A DNA stretch of 34,460 nt, taken from contig JAUCGK010000013.1 in the NCBI GenBank assembly GCA_030378085.1, forward strand, positions 1-34,460. Reading direction: 5' to 3'. A program made the position numbers and the translations under genes. Below, piece by piece: positions 9,885 through 19,111 of the stretch; position 1 is the stretch's first letter, and the number at the start of each line of letters is the position of its first letter. Under the pieces are notes generated by a model. That model was not told the origin of the DNA, made no database searches, and worked only from the letters and a program-made list of their open reading frames with translations. Origin of the DNA: Candidatus Parabeggiatoa sp. HSG14. Lineage in GTDB: Bacteria; Pseudomonadota; Gammaproteobacteria; Beggiatoales; Beggiatoaceae.

Positions 9885-10112
9885 AAGTTGTTTCGGGAAA
9901 TTGAGAGCGCAATGAACGAAACAACTGTTCACTACTTTTGTAGTAATTATGAAGGATGCCGTTTTTTCTCGCATGGCTTTGAGTTTTCCCTTAAAATCTG
10001 TTATTTCAACTGTTTCATCAAATTTTGGAGAAGATATATTTTCTTTTAAGCTTTAAAAATTAATGCTTATTGCGTTATAGAATGGTGATTGTACATCTAA
10101 GGAAAAATATTT

Positions 10113-11267
10113 ATGACAAGACGTGTAGGCAATTGTACTAACTTTAGAAATTGTAAAAATGCTGACAATAAGAAAGAAATCGCAATGACAGAAATAATGG
10201 ATAAATGTCCAGTTTGCGATAGCCCGCTTTACGAAGTTCCTTCATCCTCAAATAGTTTATTAAATAAGAAGATTATAACTTTCTTATTTGTTCTTACTAT
10301 ATTTGGGGGAGCATGGTTTGCATGGAATAATTTTTGGCATGAGGAAACCACCTTTTCTGATGGGGAGGCAATACTCATTGTACCGAAAAAACTTAATAAC
10401 GTAGAGATACAAACCCCCGTTGATGTGGCATTGACAAAAGAAATTAATCAATTAGCTGAAAATTCTTTTCTTAAAAAAACAATTATCAATTGGTATTATG
10501 GAAAATGGGCTGATCAATTAACGATTAATTTTGCTAATGCGCGTAAAGTAAAAGTTTCAGAGAATCAGTATCCTTGGTTATATGAGATGGTATATAAAGC
10601 CTCTGTCGCTTTGGATGTTAAAATGCCTCATACTTATGTTGTGTCTGATGGTTCACCGAATGCTTATGTGACTGGAGTGACTGAACCAATTTTGGTCATT
10701 CACTCTAGTTTAATAGTGGATTTAATGGAGCCAGAGGAATTGTTATTTATAATAGGGCATGAACTCGGACACATTAAGTTTAAGCATATCTTAGCCAATG
10801 AAATTGTGGGGACTTCGTTTACGGCTATTCAAATGATTCCGACAGAAACTTTAAGAAGTTTTTTTACAAAAGTATTATTAATGTCTTTTCTTAAATGGTC
10901 TCGTGACTCTGAAATTTCTGCTGATCGAATGGGTATGATTTTAGTGGGCTCCAAAGAAATAGCAGGGAGAGCATTGATAAAACTTATATCGGGACTTAAG
11001 ACCGATTTTGGTCAAATTGATCCTAAAGCTTTTATTGAAGAACAAGGTAACAAAATCAAGTACGAAGATTTTAATCACTTTGACTTGATAAAAATCCCAT
11101 GGACTCATATCCCTGTTTTATTTAAAGAAGTGACTTCTACTCATCCTTTTATTAGAAGTAGAGTTGAGGCATTGTATCAGTATAAAAATTCTTCTGAATA
11201 CACTCAGCTTTTTTCATTGGGTGATAATCATCGTGTTAAATTAAAATTACCACCTAAATTTGACTAA
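10113..11267 (+). CDS. Zinc-ribbon, membrane-anchored M48 family metallopeptidase
   Basis: The 384-aa protein is a predicted inner-membrane zinc protease. Residues 1-41 form a short four-cysteine module (C8, C14, C32, C35) of the pattern NCTNFxNC...CPxC, followed by EVPSSS. One membrane helix is at about 53-72. The peptidase domain carries the metal-binding HELGH at 216-220. The third ligand is probably E267, in DSEISADRMG, the ExxADxxG arrangement of family M48. M48 enzymes such as HtpX and BepA/LoiP act in envelope protein quality control. The same zinc-ribbon head occurs on the gene at 14641, on the other side of the tubulin-like gene, which argues the proteins work together. The ATG at 10113 is preceded by AAGGA. 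A 344-bp gap containing a decayed repeat element separates it from the tubulin-like gene. Confidence 0.88.
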   Translation: MTRRVGNCTNFRNCKNADNKKEIAMTEIMDKCPVCDSPLYEVPSSSNSLLNKKIITFLFVLTIFGGAWFAWNNFWHEETTFSDGEAILIVPKKLNNVEIQTPVDVALTKEINQLAENSFLKKTIINWYYGKWADQLTINFANARKVKVSENQYPWLYEMVYKASVALDVKMPHTYVVSDGSPNAYVTGVTEPILVIHSSLIVDLMEPEELLFIIGHELGHIKFKHILANEIVGTSFTAIQMIPTETLRSFFTKVLLMSFLKWSRDSEISADRMGMILVGSKEIAGRALIKLISGLKTDFGQIDPKAFIEEQGNKIKYEDFNHFDLIKIPWTHIPVLFKEVTSTHPFIRSRVEALYQYKNSSEYTQLFSLGDNHRVKLKLPPKFD

Positions 11268-11348
11268 TTGTCAATTTATTTTTTTAGTTGTATTTCCAAT
11301 AATTATTATGTGACAATAACCAAATATTGATACGTAATTAACAATCCA

Positions 11349-11566
11349 CACAATACTCAACTTTTTAACTATTTGATTTTTTGAAATTATACGAAAATCT
11401 CTACGCTTGGTGGGACTTATAATCCTGTTTATTTCCTTATGAATAATAATGGAAATCTAAGAATGTCTATAACCCATTGATTTATTGTAGTCAGATTTAA
11501 GGCGATATCGTTATTTTGATAGCATGATTTATTATAATTCAATGACTTAAAAAGTTGAGCATCGCG
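11349..11566. repeat. Decayed inverted-repeat element upstream of the tubulin-like gene
   Basis: The 344-bp gap between 11268 and 11611 is mostly occupied by this element. The arms share a perfect 13-bp core, CTCAACTTTTTAA at 11356-11368 and its complement at 11547-11559, and extend outward with only A/G differences. The near-identical octamers ACAATCCA (11341-11348) and TCAATCCA (11567-11574) flank it like an aged target duplication. No gene fits inside. The Shine-Dalgarno sequence for the next gene lies just after it. Confidence 0.5.
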
Positions 11567-11611
11567 TCAATCCATTACAAATAACGAATAATGAATTAAG
11601 GATCATTAAAA

Positions 11612-14600
11612 ATGAGTAATCATTTAATTATTGGTTTAGGCGGAACGGGCGGTAAAATTATTCGCGCTTTTCGTAAAATCATTTTTCAAGAATTCCGAAA
11701 AACGGATCCCGATGATGTAAATATCGGTTATCTACATGTAGACTCAGATGAGGGTATGATGGCTCCTGATGATCCGAGTTGGAAAATTTTGGGACGTTTA
11801 GTACAACTGGGTAAAAATCAACAAGTCTGTATTCAAGGGGCTAATCTTCACCAACACCTTAATAATATTAACTCGTTTCCGGGGATTAAGCCTTGGATTG
11901 GCAATCGGGAACAATGGAATGATATTTTAAAGAGTTTTCAAGGGGTTAATATATTGGGCGGCCAAAAACGCCGTTTGGGACGGTTTTTGTTAGCCTGTCA
12001 TGTCGATAATTTCGTTAATCAATTAACATTACAAATTTCTGAACTTCAACGGATGTCACAAAAAAGTGATGTCACTCTTCATGTTTGTTGTGGTTTAGCG
12101 GGTGGAACGGGTAGTGGTATCATTCTTGATGTCCTTGCACAAATTCGTAAACATTTTCCCTATAGCGAAGAAAACGGTCATTTTCGTCTTATTGCTTATA
12201 CCCTGCTTCCCGAAAAAAATCCCAAACCCGGGTGGAACACAGGCAATTATCATGCGAATGGTTATGCGGCTTTGTTAGAGTTAAATGCGTTAAGCGCAGG
12301 TCAATTTGTGCCGTATGATATATCGGTGGGGGGGCGAATAAAAAGCAATAGTGTTATGTTTAATGGCCTGTATCTTTTTTCCAACCAAAATGAACGGGGT
12401 AATGTCCTTGATGTAGAAGAGCAAGTACCCGAAATGATGGCGGATTTTTTGTATCAAAAAATTGTGGCGGTTAGAAATATTGCGTGGGAAGATTTACGCA
12501 AGTCTGAAAATATGGAGAATGGTGATTCAACCCCTGAAATAGCCCCCATTCCTGGCAGCAAAATTCCAGAAAGAGCCAAACGTTTTTTAGCGTTTGGTAT
12601 TAAACGGGTAGCTATTCCTGATGAAGAGATTAAGGAATATTTAAGTTATCACTTTGCCCGTCAAGTGGTATTACATTTGAAATTTAATAATTGGGATGAA
12701 ACAGCGGGTTTTACTGAACGTGCCAAACCCAAAGATTTTCATAGTTTTGTGGCAGAAAAAGCCACGCAATCTGAGTGGTTATTAAGTGATGAGCATCTTT
12801 GTTTGTCTAAGGCTATTTTGCAACAAGACATTAACAAAAATTGGGAGACTATTGATGAAGACTGGCAAAAGGTTGTTCCTAACTTTACCTCGACAGTACG
12901 TGATCATAGTCCCAAAAAAAATTGGCTAGAAAGGCTGCCCAAACTTTTTGAAACTCGCTTTGATAACCAATTTCGGAGTGGCAAACGGGGAGAAGTTGGG
13001 GGGGTTAAAAAGTTTTATGAACTTAAACAAGAAGCACTTAGCCAAATGGCGAAAGAAATTCGCCACAAAATCGAAGAGACACTTTTTACTGATTGGAGAA
13101 ATGGTGTTAAATCTGTCCATGAGATTGTCACATTAGGGGATGCTTTAATTAAATCTTTGGATAAGCGTCGCAAAGAAATCAGTGCTAAAATCCTCCAGCG
13201 AGAAAAAGAAGCAAAATCTGCCAGAGACAAAATCGCAGAAGTCAATCAAAAATGGGGAAAAGCATGGATTGGTAAGATTTTTAGTGCAAATAATATGCTT
13301 GATCAACAAGCAGCCAATTTGTGCGACTTATACATTGCACAGACTTGGGTTGAGGCTTTGGCTTTTTCTGAAAAATTGACAGATGTTGTCTTAGAAGAGT
13401 TACGCCGTTTTCAGACTGACTTGGTGAAAAGTATGAATATCGTTACCAAGGCTGTAGAAGAGTTTGACAAAATGTTAGCCCAACGAATTAGGGATAATAC
13501 TAAAGCGGATATCACCAAACAATTGGTGCGCTTTTATGATCCCAATGCTGTTAAGGCAATTACTAACCAACTGATTAGCAACGAACAAATCCAAAAAAAC
13601 TGTGCCACCGAGGTACGCTTTCAGGTAGTGAGCAAGATGGGGCAAAATCCTGATTTTTCTACCTTTGCCCAGTTGGATATTTCTACTTTTATTGATACAG
13701 TTGTTATTCAAAGTGAACAAAATGCCCAAATGGAACATGATAGGCATGTAGAAAGTGCTAAACGGTTGGTTGGGGTGAGTATTATTGAGAAATTGAAAGG
13801 GGAATACGAAAATGATCAGCAAGCCCTTCAATTGTATGTGAATGATTTGGTTGAACATGCTTGTAACTACCTTTCTTTTAATACAGCAGAATTGAATAGA
13901 CAAGGCGTTGGCATACCGAATTCTCCCAATATGTCTTCTTTATTTACGGTGGTTTTGCCACAAGCGCCTGAACATCAAAGGTTTTTAACCACATTAAAAG
14001 AAGCTTTCCGAAGTGCTTATACAGGGGATGTAAAGTTTCTACACTCTGACAACAAGCCTAATGAAATTGCAATGGTGAATATCACTAATTTATTTCCCTT
14101 AAGGTTTGTTGATATGGTCAGTTTTCTACGGGATAAATATTTGGCGCGAATTGACAATACAGAGGATTCCTTACGTACAAAACTGGAAATCCATACAGAA
14201 GACAGTGATTTTCCCAGTTTGTTTGTACCCTCTTCAGATGAGATGGAAAAGGAGGCTATACCTTATTTACTGTTAGCCAAAAGTATGGATTTGATTGTAC
14301 AATTAGACAATCCTAAAACGGGGAGCAAACAATTTGCATTTATGCAACATGATAATGTAGATGTTTTACCACCAATTAATTTAGGTAAGACTTTTATTGA
14401 TTCATTTAAAGAACTGAATGACTTGGTGCTTTTGGAAGCTATCAAACGGCGTGTGAATAATCTATTGGAAACTGATTATCTACATCGAAAAAAACGTGAT
14501 GATTTGGTTAATGCCATGTTAGAGGAAGTTGGACGTATTAGACAGGAAGAATGTGGTAATGATTTGGAAGATCCAATTTACAAGCAATTTTATGAAGGTC

Positions 14601-14635
14601 GAAAAGCCGCTGTAGAAATTTTGAATAGAGGATAA
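11612..14635 (+). CDS. Tubulin/FtsZ-superfamily GTPase-like protein
   Basis: The 1007-aa protein matches the large bacterial tubulin-like families (Pfam Tubulin_2 type), distinct from canonical FtsZ. The N-terminal nucleotide-binding part has the first glycine loop GLGGTGGKI at 8-16. The superfamily signature GLAGGTGSG is at 161-169 (the GGGTGSG phosphate loop of FtsZ and tubulin). A following ALLELNAL segment around 220-227 resembles the guanine-contacting Asn region. The C-terminal two thirds are mainly alpha-helical and unlike FtsZ; a charged, coiled-coil-prone region covers about 460-560. No signal peptide or membrane helix is seen, so it should be cytoplasmic and may polymerise. The ATG at 11612 follows AAGGA. 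The stop is 5 bp before the next ATG, and the next gene's Shine-Dalgarno overlaps its end, so the two are probably translationally coupled. Relatives have been proposed to remodel membranes together with vWA proteins. Confidence 0.9.
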   Translation: MSNHLIIGLGGTGGKIIRAFRKIIFQEFRKTDPDDVNIGYLHVDSDEGMMAPDDPSWKILGRLVQLGKNQQVCIQGANLHQHLNNINSFPGIKPWIGNREQWNDILKSFQGVNILGGQKRRLGRFLLACHVDNFVNQLTLQISELQRMSQKSDVTLHVCCGLAGGTGSGIILDVLAQIRKHFPYSEENGHFRLIAYTLLPEKNPKPGWNTGNYHANGYAALLELNALSAGQFVPYDISVGGRIKSNSVMFNGLYLFSNQNERGNVLDVEEQVPEMMADFLYQKIVAVRNIAWEDLRKSENMENGDSTPEIAPIPGSKIPERAKRFLAFGIKRVAIPDEEIKEYLSYHFARQVVLHLKFNNWDETAGFTERAKPKDFHSFVAEKATQSEWLLSDEHLCLSKAILQQDINKNWETIDEDWQKVVPNFTSTVRDHSPKKNWLERLPKLFETRFDNQFRSGKRGEVGGVKKFYELKQEALSQMAKEIRHKIEETLFTDWRNGVKSVHEIVTLGDALIKSLDKRRKEISAKILQREKEAKSARDKIAEVNQKWGKAWIGKIFSANNMLDQQAANLCDLYIAQTWVEALAFSEKLTDVVLEELRRFQTDLVKSMNIVTKAVEEFDKMLAQRIRDNTKADITKQLVRFYDPNAVKAITNQLISNEQIQKNCATEVRFQVVSKMGQNPDFSTFAQLDISTFIDTVVIQSEQNAQMEHDRHVESAKRLVGVSIIEKLKGEYENDQQALQLYVNDLVEHACNYLSFNTAELNRQGVGIPNSPNMSSLFTVVLPQAPEHQRFLTTLKEAFRSAYTGDVKFLHSDNKPNEIAMVNITNLFPLRFVDMVSFLRDKYLARIDNTEDSLRTKLEIHTEDSDFPSLFVPSSDEMEKEAIPYLLLAKSMDLIVQLDNPKTGSKQFAFMQHDNVDVLPPINLGKTFIDSFKELNDLVLLEAIKRRVNNLLETDYLHRKKRDDLVNAMLEEVGRIRQEECGNDLEDPIYKQFYEGRKAAVEILNRG

Positions 14636-14640
14636 ACTCC

Positions 14641-16233
14641 ATGAATAATCAACGCATGGGCCAATGCACTAACTTTGGCAATTGTAAAATTGCTAATAAT
14701 AAAGAAACTGTCCCTATGGATCAAAATGGGGAATGTCCAACGTGTGGGCTGACTCTTTTCGAGGTGCCTTCTTCGTCTCGTTCTTTATTTATCAAAGGTG
14801 GTATTGGTTTTGCTGCCTTACTCATTCTAGGTGTGGGATGGTATTTTTCACATTCTCCTTCATGTGGCCCAAATGAGATTAAAACGCCTACTGGAGAATG
14901 TCAACCTATAATTGGTGAGCAAGTCAAAGGCATCCAAACACGTATTGAAGGTATTCAAACGAAGGTTGGAGAAGTGCCACTATTGGATTTAACCGTTGAA
15001 CTTGAGGAGATTCAAACAGACATTAAAACTGTTCAAAAACAGATTGATAACAGTCCAAATAATGCTGAAATCATGGCTCTTCAAACCAAAATTGACGAGC
15101 AAAAAAAACGTATTGAACAGATTTATAATGCGCTAGTTGAGAATATCCAGACACAAATTGACGATATTGAGGGAGAAGTTGGTAAAACGCCAGTGCTTTC
15201 CTCAACTGCTAAACTTGAAGATGTTCAAAAGCAAATTGAAGCTGTTCGTGCGCTAATTTCTAACCATCTTGATTATCAGCAGATGAGTGAATTACTTCAA
15301 ACGCAGCTTGATGAACAGCAAACACGCATAGCACAGATTGACAGTTCACTTGTGGAAGTGATTCAAAAACAACTCGCAAATATACGGGAACAAATTGATA
15401 ATATTTCTGAACGTCGTTCTTTGACTCCTAAACTGGAAGCACTTCAAAAACAACTGGATGCTGTTCAGGAACAAATAGCGAGTAGAACAGGCGGGACTGA
15501 AATAACGGCACTTCAACAACGCATTAATGAACTACATAAAGAAATAGCCGATCTGATAATGGTGACGGTGACTGAAGATTTACCAATGTGTTTGTCCACA
15601 GCAAGTCCAGAAATGCAAAAACGGTTGCCAATGTTTTTTGTATTGGCAGTGCAAGGACGAAATATCCCCAATTACTTGCAAGATTGGATGAAAGGAGTTG
15701 CTCATGTGCCTATCAATGAACCAACGTTCTTTATTATGCGTAGAGAAGTGACGGTGGGTGAGTTTCAACATTATGTGGATACTTTAGACACTCAGCAAAA
15801 AGATAAATTAGGAAAGGCATGGCGACAAAATAAGAAAAATCCCGTTGCTTCCGTGCCGTGGTGGGCTGCTAAAGAATATGCGGATTGGCTTGCTAAAAAA
15901 ACAGGTTGCCCATTAACATTGCCAACCTATAATCAATGGGTAGCAGCTACAATACGCCATGCTAAACCAAAAAAGGCAATTGTCCGAGATATGCGATTGG
16001 AGTTAAAACCTCAGCAACGCAAAGAAAAACCAAAAGAAGTTGTTGATTTACTGGGTAATTTACGTGAATGGTCAATAGATCATCAGGGTCAAAAACAATG
16101 TGCCAAAGGGAGTCACTACCTGCTAGGTGAGGATTATAAAACGTGGCGAGATAATATTTCTGGGGAGCCAATTTGTGAAAGTAGTACATTAGACACTGTG
16201 GGTTTTCGTTTGGTTTTGCAAGAAAAACAATAA
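14641..16233 (+). CDS. Zinc-ribbon membrane protein with coiled coil and FGE-sulfatase-like domain
   Basis: The 530-aa protein shares its first 50 residues with the M48 peptidase at 10113: cysteines C9, C15, C32 and C35 in QCTNFGNC...CPTC, then EVPSSS. A membrane helix follows at about 51-69. A second Cys pair (C75, C87) lies just outside the membrane. Residues about 95-310 form a long coiled coil of repeated IQTxIDxIEGxVGK-like units. The C-terminus, about 345-528, is an FGE-sulfatase/SUMF1 fold (REVTVGEFQHYVD, WWAAKEYADWLAKKTG, LPTYNQW, DLLGNLREW, VGFRLV). The paired Cys of true formylglycine-generating enzymes is not seen near its C-terminus, so this is more likely a ligand-binding module than an enzyme. 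It starts 5 bp after the tubulin-like gene with AGAGGAT as Shine-Dalgarno, which suggests coupled translation and equal dosage. Confidence 0.85.
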   Translation: MNNQRMGQCTNFGNCKIANNKETVPMDQNGECPTCGLTLFEVPSSSRSLFIKGGIGFAALLILGVGWYFSHSPSCGPNEIKTPTGECQPIIGEQVKGIQTRIEGIQTKVGEVPLLDLTVELEEIQTDIKTVQKQIDNSPNNAEIMALQTKIDEQKKRIEQIYNALVENIQTQIDDIEGEVGKTPVLSSTAKLEDVQKQIEAVRALISNHLDYQQMSELLQTQLDEQQTRIAQIDSSLVEVIQKQLANIREQIDNISERRSLTPKLEALQKQLDAVQEQIASRTGGTEITALQQRINELHKEIADLIMVTVTEDLPMCLSTASPEMQKRLPMFFVLAVQGRNIPNYLQDWMKGVAHVPINEPTFFIMRREVTVGEFQHYVDTLDTQQKDKLGKAWRQNKKNPVASVPWWAAKEYADWLAKKTGCPLTLPTYNQWVAATIRHAKPKKAIVRDMRLELKPQQRKEKPKEVVDLLGNLREWSIDHQGQKQCAKGSHYLLGEDYKTWRDNISGEPICESSTLDTVGFRLVLQEKQ

Positions 16234-16243
16234 GCACTAGAAA

Positions 16244-16276
16244 AGACCTGCCAGGTTTTAAAAACCTGGCAGGTCT
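16244..16276. repeat. Near-perfect palindrome after the FGE-like gene
   Basis: Arms AGACCTGCCAGGTTTT (16244-16259) and AAAACCTGGCAGGTCT (16261-16276) pair perfectly around a single base, 11 bp after the stop codon. It could fold as a strong hairpin, but no T-run follows, so a terminator role is only possible. It is related to the palindromes at 4373, 5959, 22786, 31648 and 34157. Confidence 0.7.
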
Positions 16277-16323
16277 AAAATCCAAAAACCTGAACTTTTA
16301 AGCTATATAGCAATGGAGAATGA

Positions 16324-16965
16324 ATGATGATAACTCCCACATCATCGCCAGTTATTGGGGAACAACGTGTCTTACTACATAACCTCAGTTGGCGAACCTT
16401 TGAAACGCTTCTTGAAGAACTCGGCGAAAACCGTTCATCAAGATTTACTTACCATCAGGGAGACTTAGAAATTATGGCACCTGCCTCAGTCCATGAAAAA
16501 TCCAATCGTATGATTGAAGGTTTGATTGTGGTTTTATTAGAAGAGTTAGATTTAGAATTTGCAAGAACAGGCTCTTTTACATGCAAACGCGATGATTTAG
16601 AACGAGGAGCAGAACCTGATTCATGTTATTACATTCAACACGAAGCTTTGGTAAGAAATAAGGAACCGATAGACTTAAACCGTGATCCGCCACCAGATTT
16701 AGTAGTAGAAGTGGAATATACCTTATCTGCTTTACCTAAATTAGAACTTTATGCCGCTATGGGTGTGCCAGAATTTTGGCGTTATGATGGTGATGAACTT
16801 TTTATGTATCAATTAGTTGCTGGAACATATCAACTGTGTCAACACAGTCTCGTATTTGCACAAATCAATGTGGCTGAAATTCCCCGATTTTTACAAGATG
16901 GCAAACAGCGTGGCGAGTTGAAAATGACAAAAGCCTTTCGTCAGTGGGTTAGAAAACAACTCTAA
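16324..16965 (+). CDS. Uma2 family (DUF820) endonuclease-like protein
   Basis: The 213-aa protein is a typical Uma2-family member with the restriction-endonuclease fold. Visible landmarks are the early FEGDLEIM-like segment (YHQGDLEIMAP) and GAEPDSCYYI with the active-site Asp. The core strand PPPDLVVEVE supplies the acidic residue, and the Lys-containing KLELYAAMGVPEFWRYD follows. The family is numerous in cyanobacteria and sulfur bacteria, and cellular roles are largely unknown. The start is the first of two adjacent ATGs, with ATGGAG in front as Shine-Dalgarno. It lies between two blocks of the tubulin-associated locus and just after a palindrome, so it may be a later insertion rather than part of that system. 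Confidence 0.85.
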   Translation: MMITPTSSPVIGEQRVLLHNLSWRTFETLLEELGENRSSRFTYHQGDLEIMAPASVHEKSNRMIEGLIVVLLEELDLEFARTGSFTCKRDDLERGAEPDSCYYIQHEALVRNKEPIDLNRDPPPDLVVEVEYTLSALPKLELYAAMGVPEFWRYDGDELFMYQLVAGTYQLCQHSLVFAQINVAEIPRFLQDGKQRGELKMTKAFRQWVRKQL

Positions 16966-17018
16966 ACTTGATACTGAATAACTTATTCTCTTTATCTAAT
17001 GTTGAGAAGAAGGTAATC

Positions 17019-17585
17019 ATGCAAAAAATATTACAATTTATTCTGATTAGTGTGGTGGTGGTTTTTTTTGGGGGATGTGCAATAACACCAGTCTCAAATG
17101 TTCCAGAGCATTGTTCAGAAGAAAAAACGTTACCTGCGAGTAAGACGAGTTGTGATTGTGACAATGATGATACTATCTCACAAATGACTGTTTTAAAAGA
17201 TAAAAACAAAATGCTTAAGAAACGGCTTAATGAAGCTAATGAGCAGCTAGTTGCATTTAAACTTAGAGAGATTCGTGTTGCTAATAAAACACCAGAAGTT
17301 AATCAAGAATCGCTTGAAAAACTTAGAACACAGTTGGAGAAAACTCAAGAACGGCTTGATACGCTGACAGCCCAAAATGACAAGTTTAAAGACAAAGTGG
17401 CTAAATTGATTAAAGAAGATGAAAAAAATCAAGCTAAAATTAAAGCGTTACATACAGACAAAAAGAAACTGATAAATAAAGTGAAACAACTGGAACAACA
17501 ATTGAGTGAAAAAATGCCCACAGCAGAAAATTATCCTGTGCAAGATGGCTCTTCTGGTAAAATTTATAGATTTAAAGATAAATAA
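17019..17585 (+). CDS. Coiled-coil lipoprotein A
   Basis: I do not recognise a named family. From the ATG at 17019 the product is 188 aa; an in-frame TTG at 16968 is less likely because AGAAGG sits correctly before 17019. The N-terminus is a lipoprotein signal, MQKILQFILISVVVVFFGGC, with the lipobox FGGC. A short Cys-containing linker follows, with Cys at CSEE and SCDCDN. Then comes a coiled coil over about 55-165 with leucine heptads. The C-terminus is short and polar. It is predicted to be a periplasmic, lipid-anchored rod. Its leader is nearly the same as that of the next gene (17601), where the lipobox Cys is Tyr. It ends 15 bp before that gene, so the two probably share one transcript. 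Confidence 0.75.
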   Translation: MQKILQFILISVVVVFFGGCAITPVSNVPEHCSEEKTLPASKTSCDCDNDDTISQMTVLKDKNKMLKKRLNEANEQLVAFKLREIRVANKTPEVNQESLEKLRTQLEKTQERLDTLTAQNDKFKDKVAKLIKEDEKNQAKIKALHTDKKKLINKVKQLEQQLSEKMPTAENYPVQDGSSGKIYRFKDK

Positions 17586-17600
17586 CAGGGAGAAACCATT

Positions 17601-19076
17601 ATGCAGAAGATATCACAATTTATCCTGATTAGTGTTGTTTTGAGTTTTTTTGGTGGGTATACAACAACCGTGTTTTCAAACTCAGAAGCACAATCATGGG
17701 GTAGTATTTTTCCCAACAAAAATTTTCTTAGCCAATTCGTTAATTTATCAGGAATTTGCATCTCGTACAATGGTACTAAATGGAAGACAAGATATCTCGG
17801 GCGTAGAGTACATATTTCCGGTATTAGTGCCATTATAAACACGAAAGATATTTTCACTAAGGCTAATGAAAGAAATACAATAGGGTTGCGTGTTATTCCC
17901 TACGTGGTTAGTAAAAAAACAAGAGGTAAACTGTTTACAGTAATAGCACACAAAGAAGTAACAAGAAAAAACTTTAATAAATTTTACCCTGTGTGTACTC
18001 AATCTTATAACCATCAAGCAAGATTAGAACCTAAGTTTAATAAATTTTATCCTTTAATTTTACTACATGTTGACAGTAAAAAAAATCGTAAGTCACTTGA
18101 AAAACGTATAAAGAGTTTAAAATGGCATAAACTGGATTTTTTGGCTAAACCTATAAAAACAACAACGGTTAGTACTGTAGGGGATTTGCTAAAAAAAGTT
18201 TTCAGCAAGAAACAAGCAAAATTTTTGAAAGGATTGCGCTTTAATGTTTGTGTAGAATTAATAGACGAGAAAGAAGGAAATTTGAAATTTCAGGTAGGGA
18301 ATTTTGGAGATTCATCACCTTGCAAATCTGCTTTGTCTAAACAGTCTCAAAATAGGACGACAGAAAATCTGGAGAGTGATAACTTGTCTGCAAGTAGTGA
18401 TAATTCAGTATCTACTTGTGAACAATCACTTCAAAAAGATGTAGAGGCAATACAGTGTCAAGAAACTAACCAAAAGTTAGTAACATGCAAAAATCAAACT
18501 GCACGACTTCAAGGGGAGATTAATCAATTTAAAACTGATATTGCTCAAGTTGAACAGGAAAAATTTGATGTGATAAAAGAAAAAGATTTTCTTAATATGC
18601 AGCTTATGCAGTTTGAGAAAGCTAATTCAGGAATTGATAAACTCCTGGAGAAAAATAGTAGGTTTCAATCACAAATTGGGAGGCTTAAGCAAGATAATCA
18701 ACAATTAAAATCAAAATGTAATCAGGCGGCATTGTTTGAGGAAACATTGGCTAGATTAAGAACAGAAAATCAAGAACTTAAGGCAGTTATTAAGCTTACT
18801 AATACCACCCAAAGGCGTGGTGAAAAAACGAGTCCGTGGTTGACTTGGCTTGAAACAAAGAATGATAGACTGACAAGCCAAGTTGAGCAGCTAACAAAAC
18901 AACTGGCTGAAACCAAAAAGCTCGTTGAAACAAATCCTGAAATTTTCCGACTGGATGCTGAAATTTTACAACTTGAGACGGAAAATATGGGACTACAGCG
19001 ACAGGTTGAAAAACTGAACAAACAACTGGTTGATGTAAAACAGCAAGCCAATGAACGTTCAGTAGTTCAACCTTAG
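17601..19076 (+). CDS. Signal-anchored coiled-coil protein B (paralogue of the 20851 gene)
   Basis: The family is unknown. The 491-aa protein has an N-terminal hydrophobic leader, ISQFILISVVLSFFGGY. It ends in GGY where the neighbouring lipoprotein has GGC, so it is probably held by an uncleaved anchor or cleaved by signal peptidase I. Residues about 30-241 form a domain found again, very closely, in the protein starting at 20851. Shared stretches include RRVHISGISAIIN, FNKFYPLILLHV and KKQAKFLKGLRFNVCVELID. FNKFYP occurs twice within the domain. From about 265 to the end there is a long coiled coil rich in Gln, Leu and Lys. It lacks the C-terminal vWA-like module of its paralogue. GGGAG upstream of the ATG fits as Shine-Dalgarno. 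Confidence 0.78.
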   Translation: MQKISQFILISVVLSFFGGYTTTVFSNSEAQSWGSIFPNKNFLSQFVNLSGICISYNGTKWKTRYLGRRVHISGISAIINTKDIFTKANERNTIGLRVIPYVVSKKTRGKLFTVIAHKEVTRKNFNKFYPVCTQSYNHQARLEPKFNKFYPLILLHVDSKKNRKSLEKRIKSLKWHKLDFLAKPIKTTTVSTVGDLLKKVFSKKQAKFLKGLRFNVCVELIDEKEGNLKFQVGNFGDSSPCKSALSKQSQNRTTENLESDNLSASSDNSVSTCEQSLQKDVEAIQCQETNQKLVTCKNQTARLQGEINQFKTDIAQVEQEKFDVIKEKDFLNMQLMQFEKANSGIDKLLEKNSRFQSQIGRLKQDNQQLKSKCNQAALFEETLARLRTENQELKAVIKLTNTTQRRGEKTSPWLTWLETKNDRLTSQVEQLTKQLAETKKLVETNPEIFRLDAEILQLETENMGLQRQVEKLNKQLVDVKQQANERSVVQP

Positions 19077-19111
19077 AATTTCCAATCTTTTTATAACATT
19101 AAGGAGGCTTT

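Noticed and set aside
13475-13903. 142-codon open frame on the minus strand inside the tubulin-like gene
   Set aside because: It lies wholly within a well-supported gene, has no recognisable domain and no ribosome site; it is a by-product of AT-rich codon use.
16244-16276. Standard Rho-independent terminator
   Set aside because: The stem is strong, but no run of T follows on either strand, and the same palindrome type occurs inside mobile elements away from gene ends.
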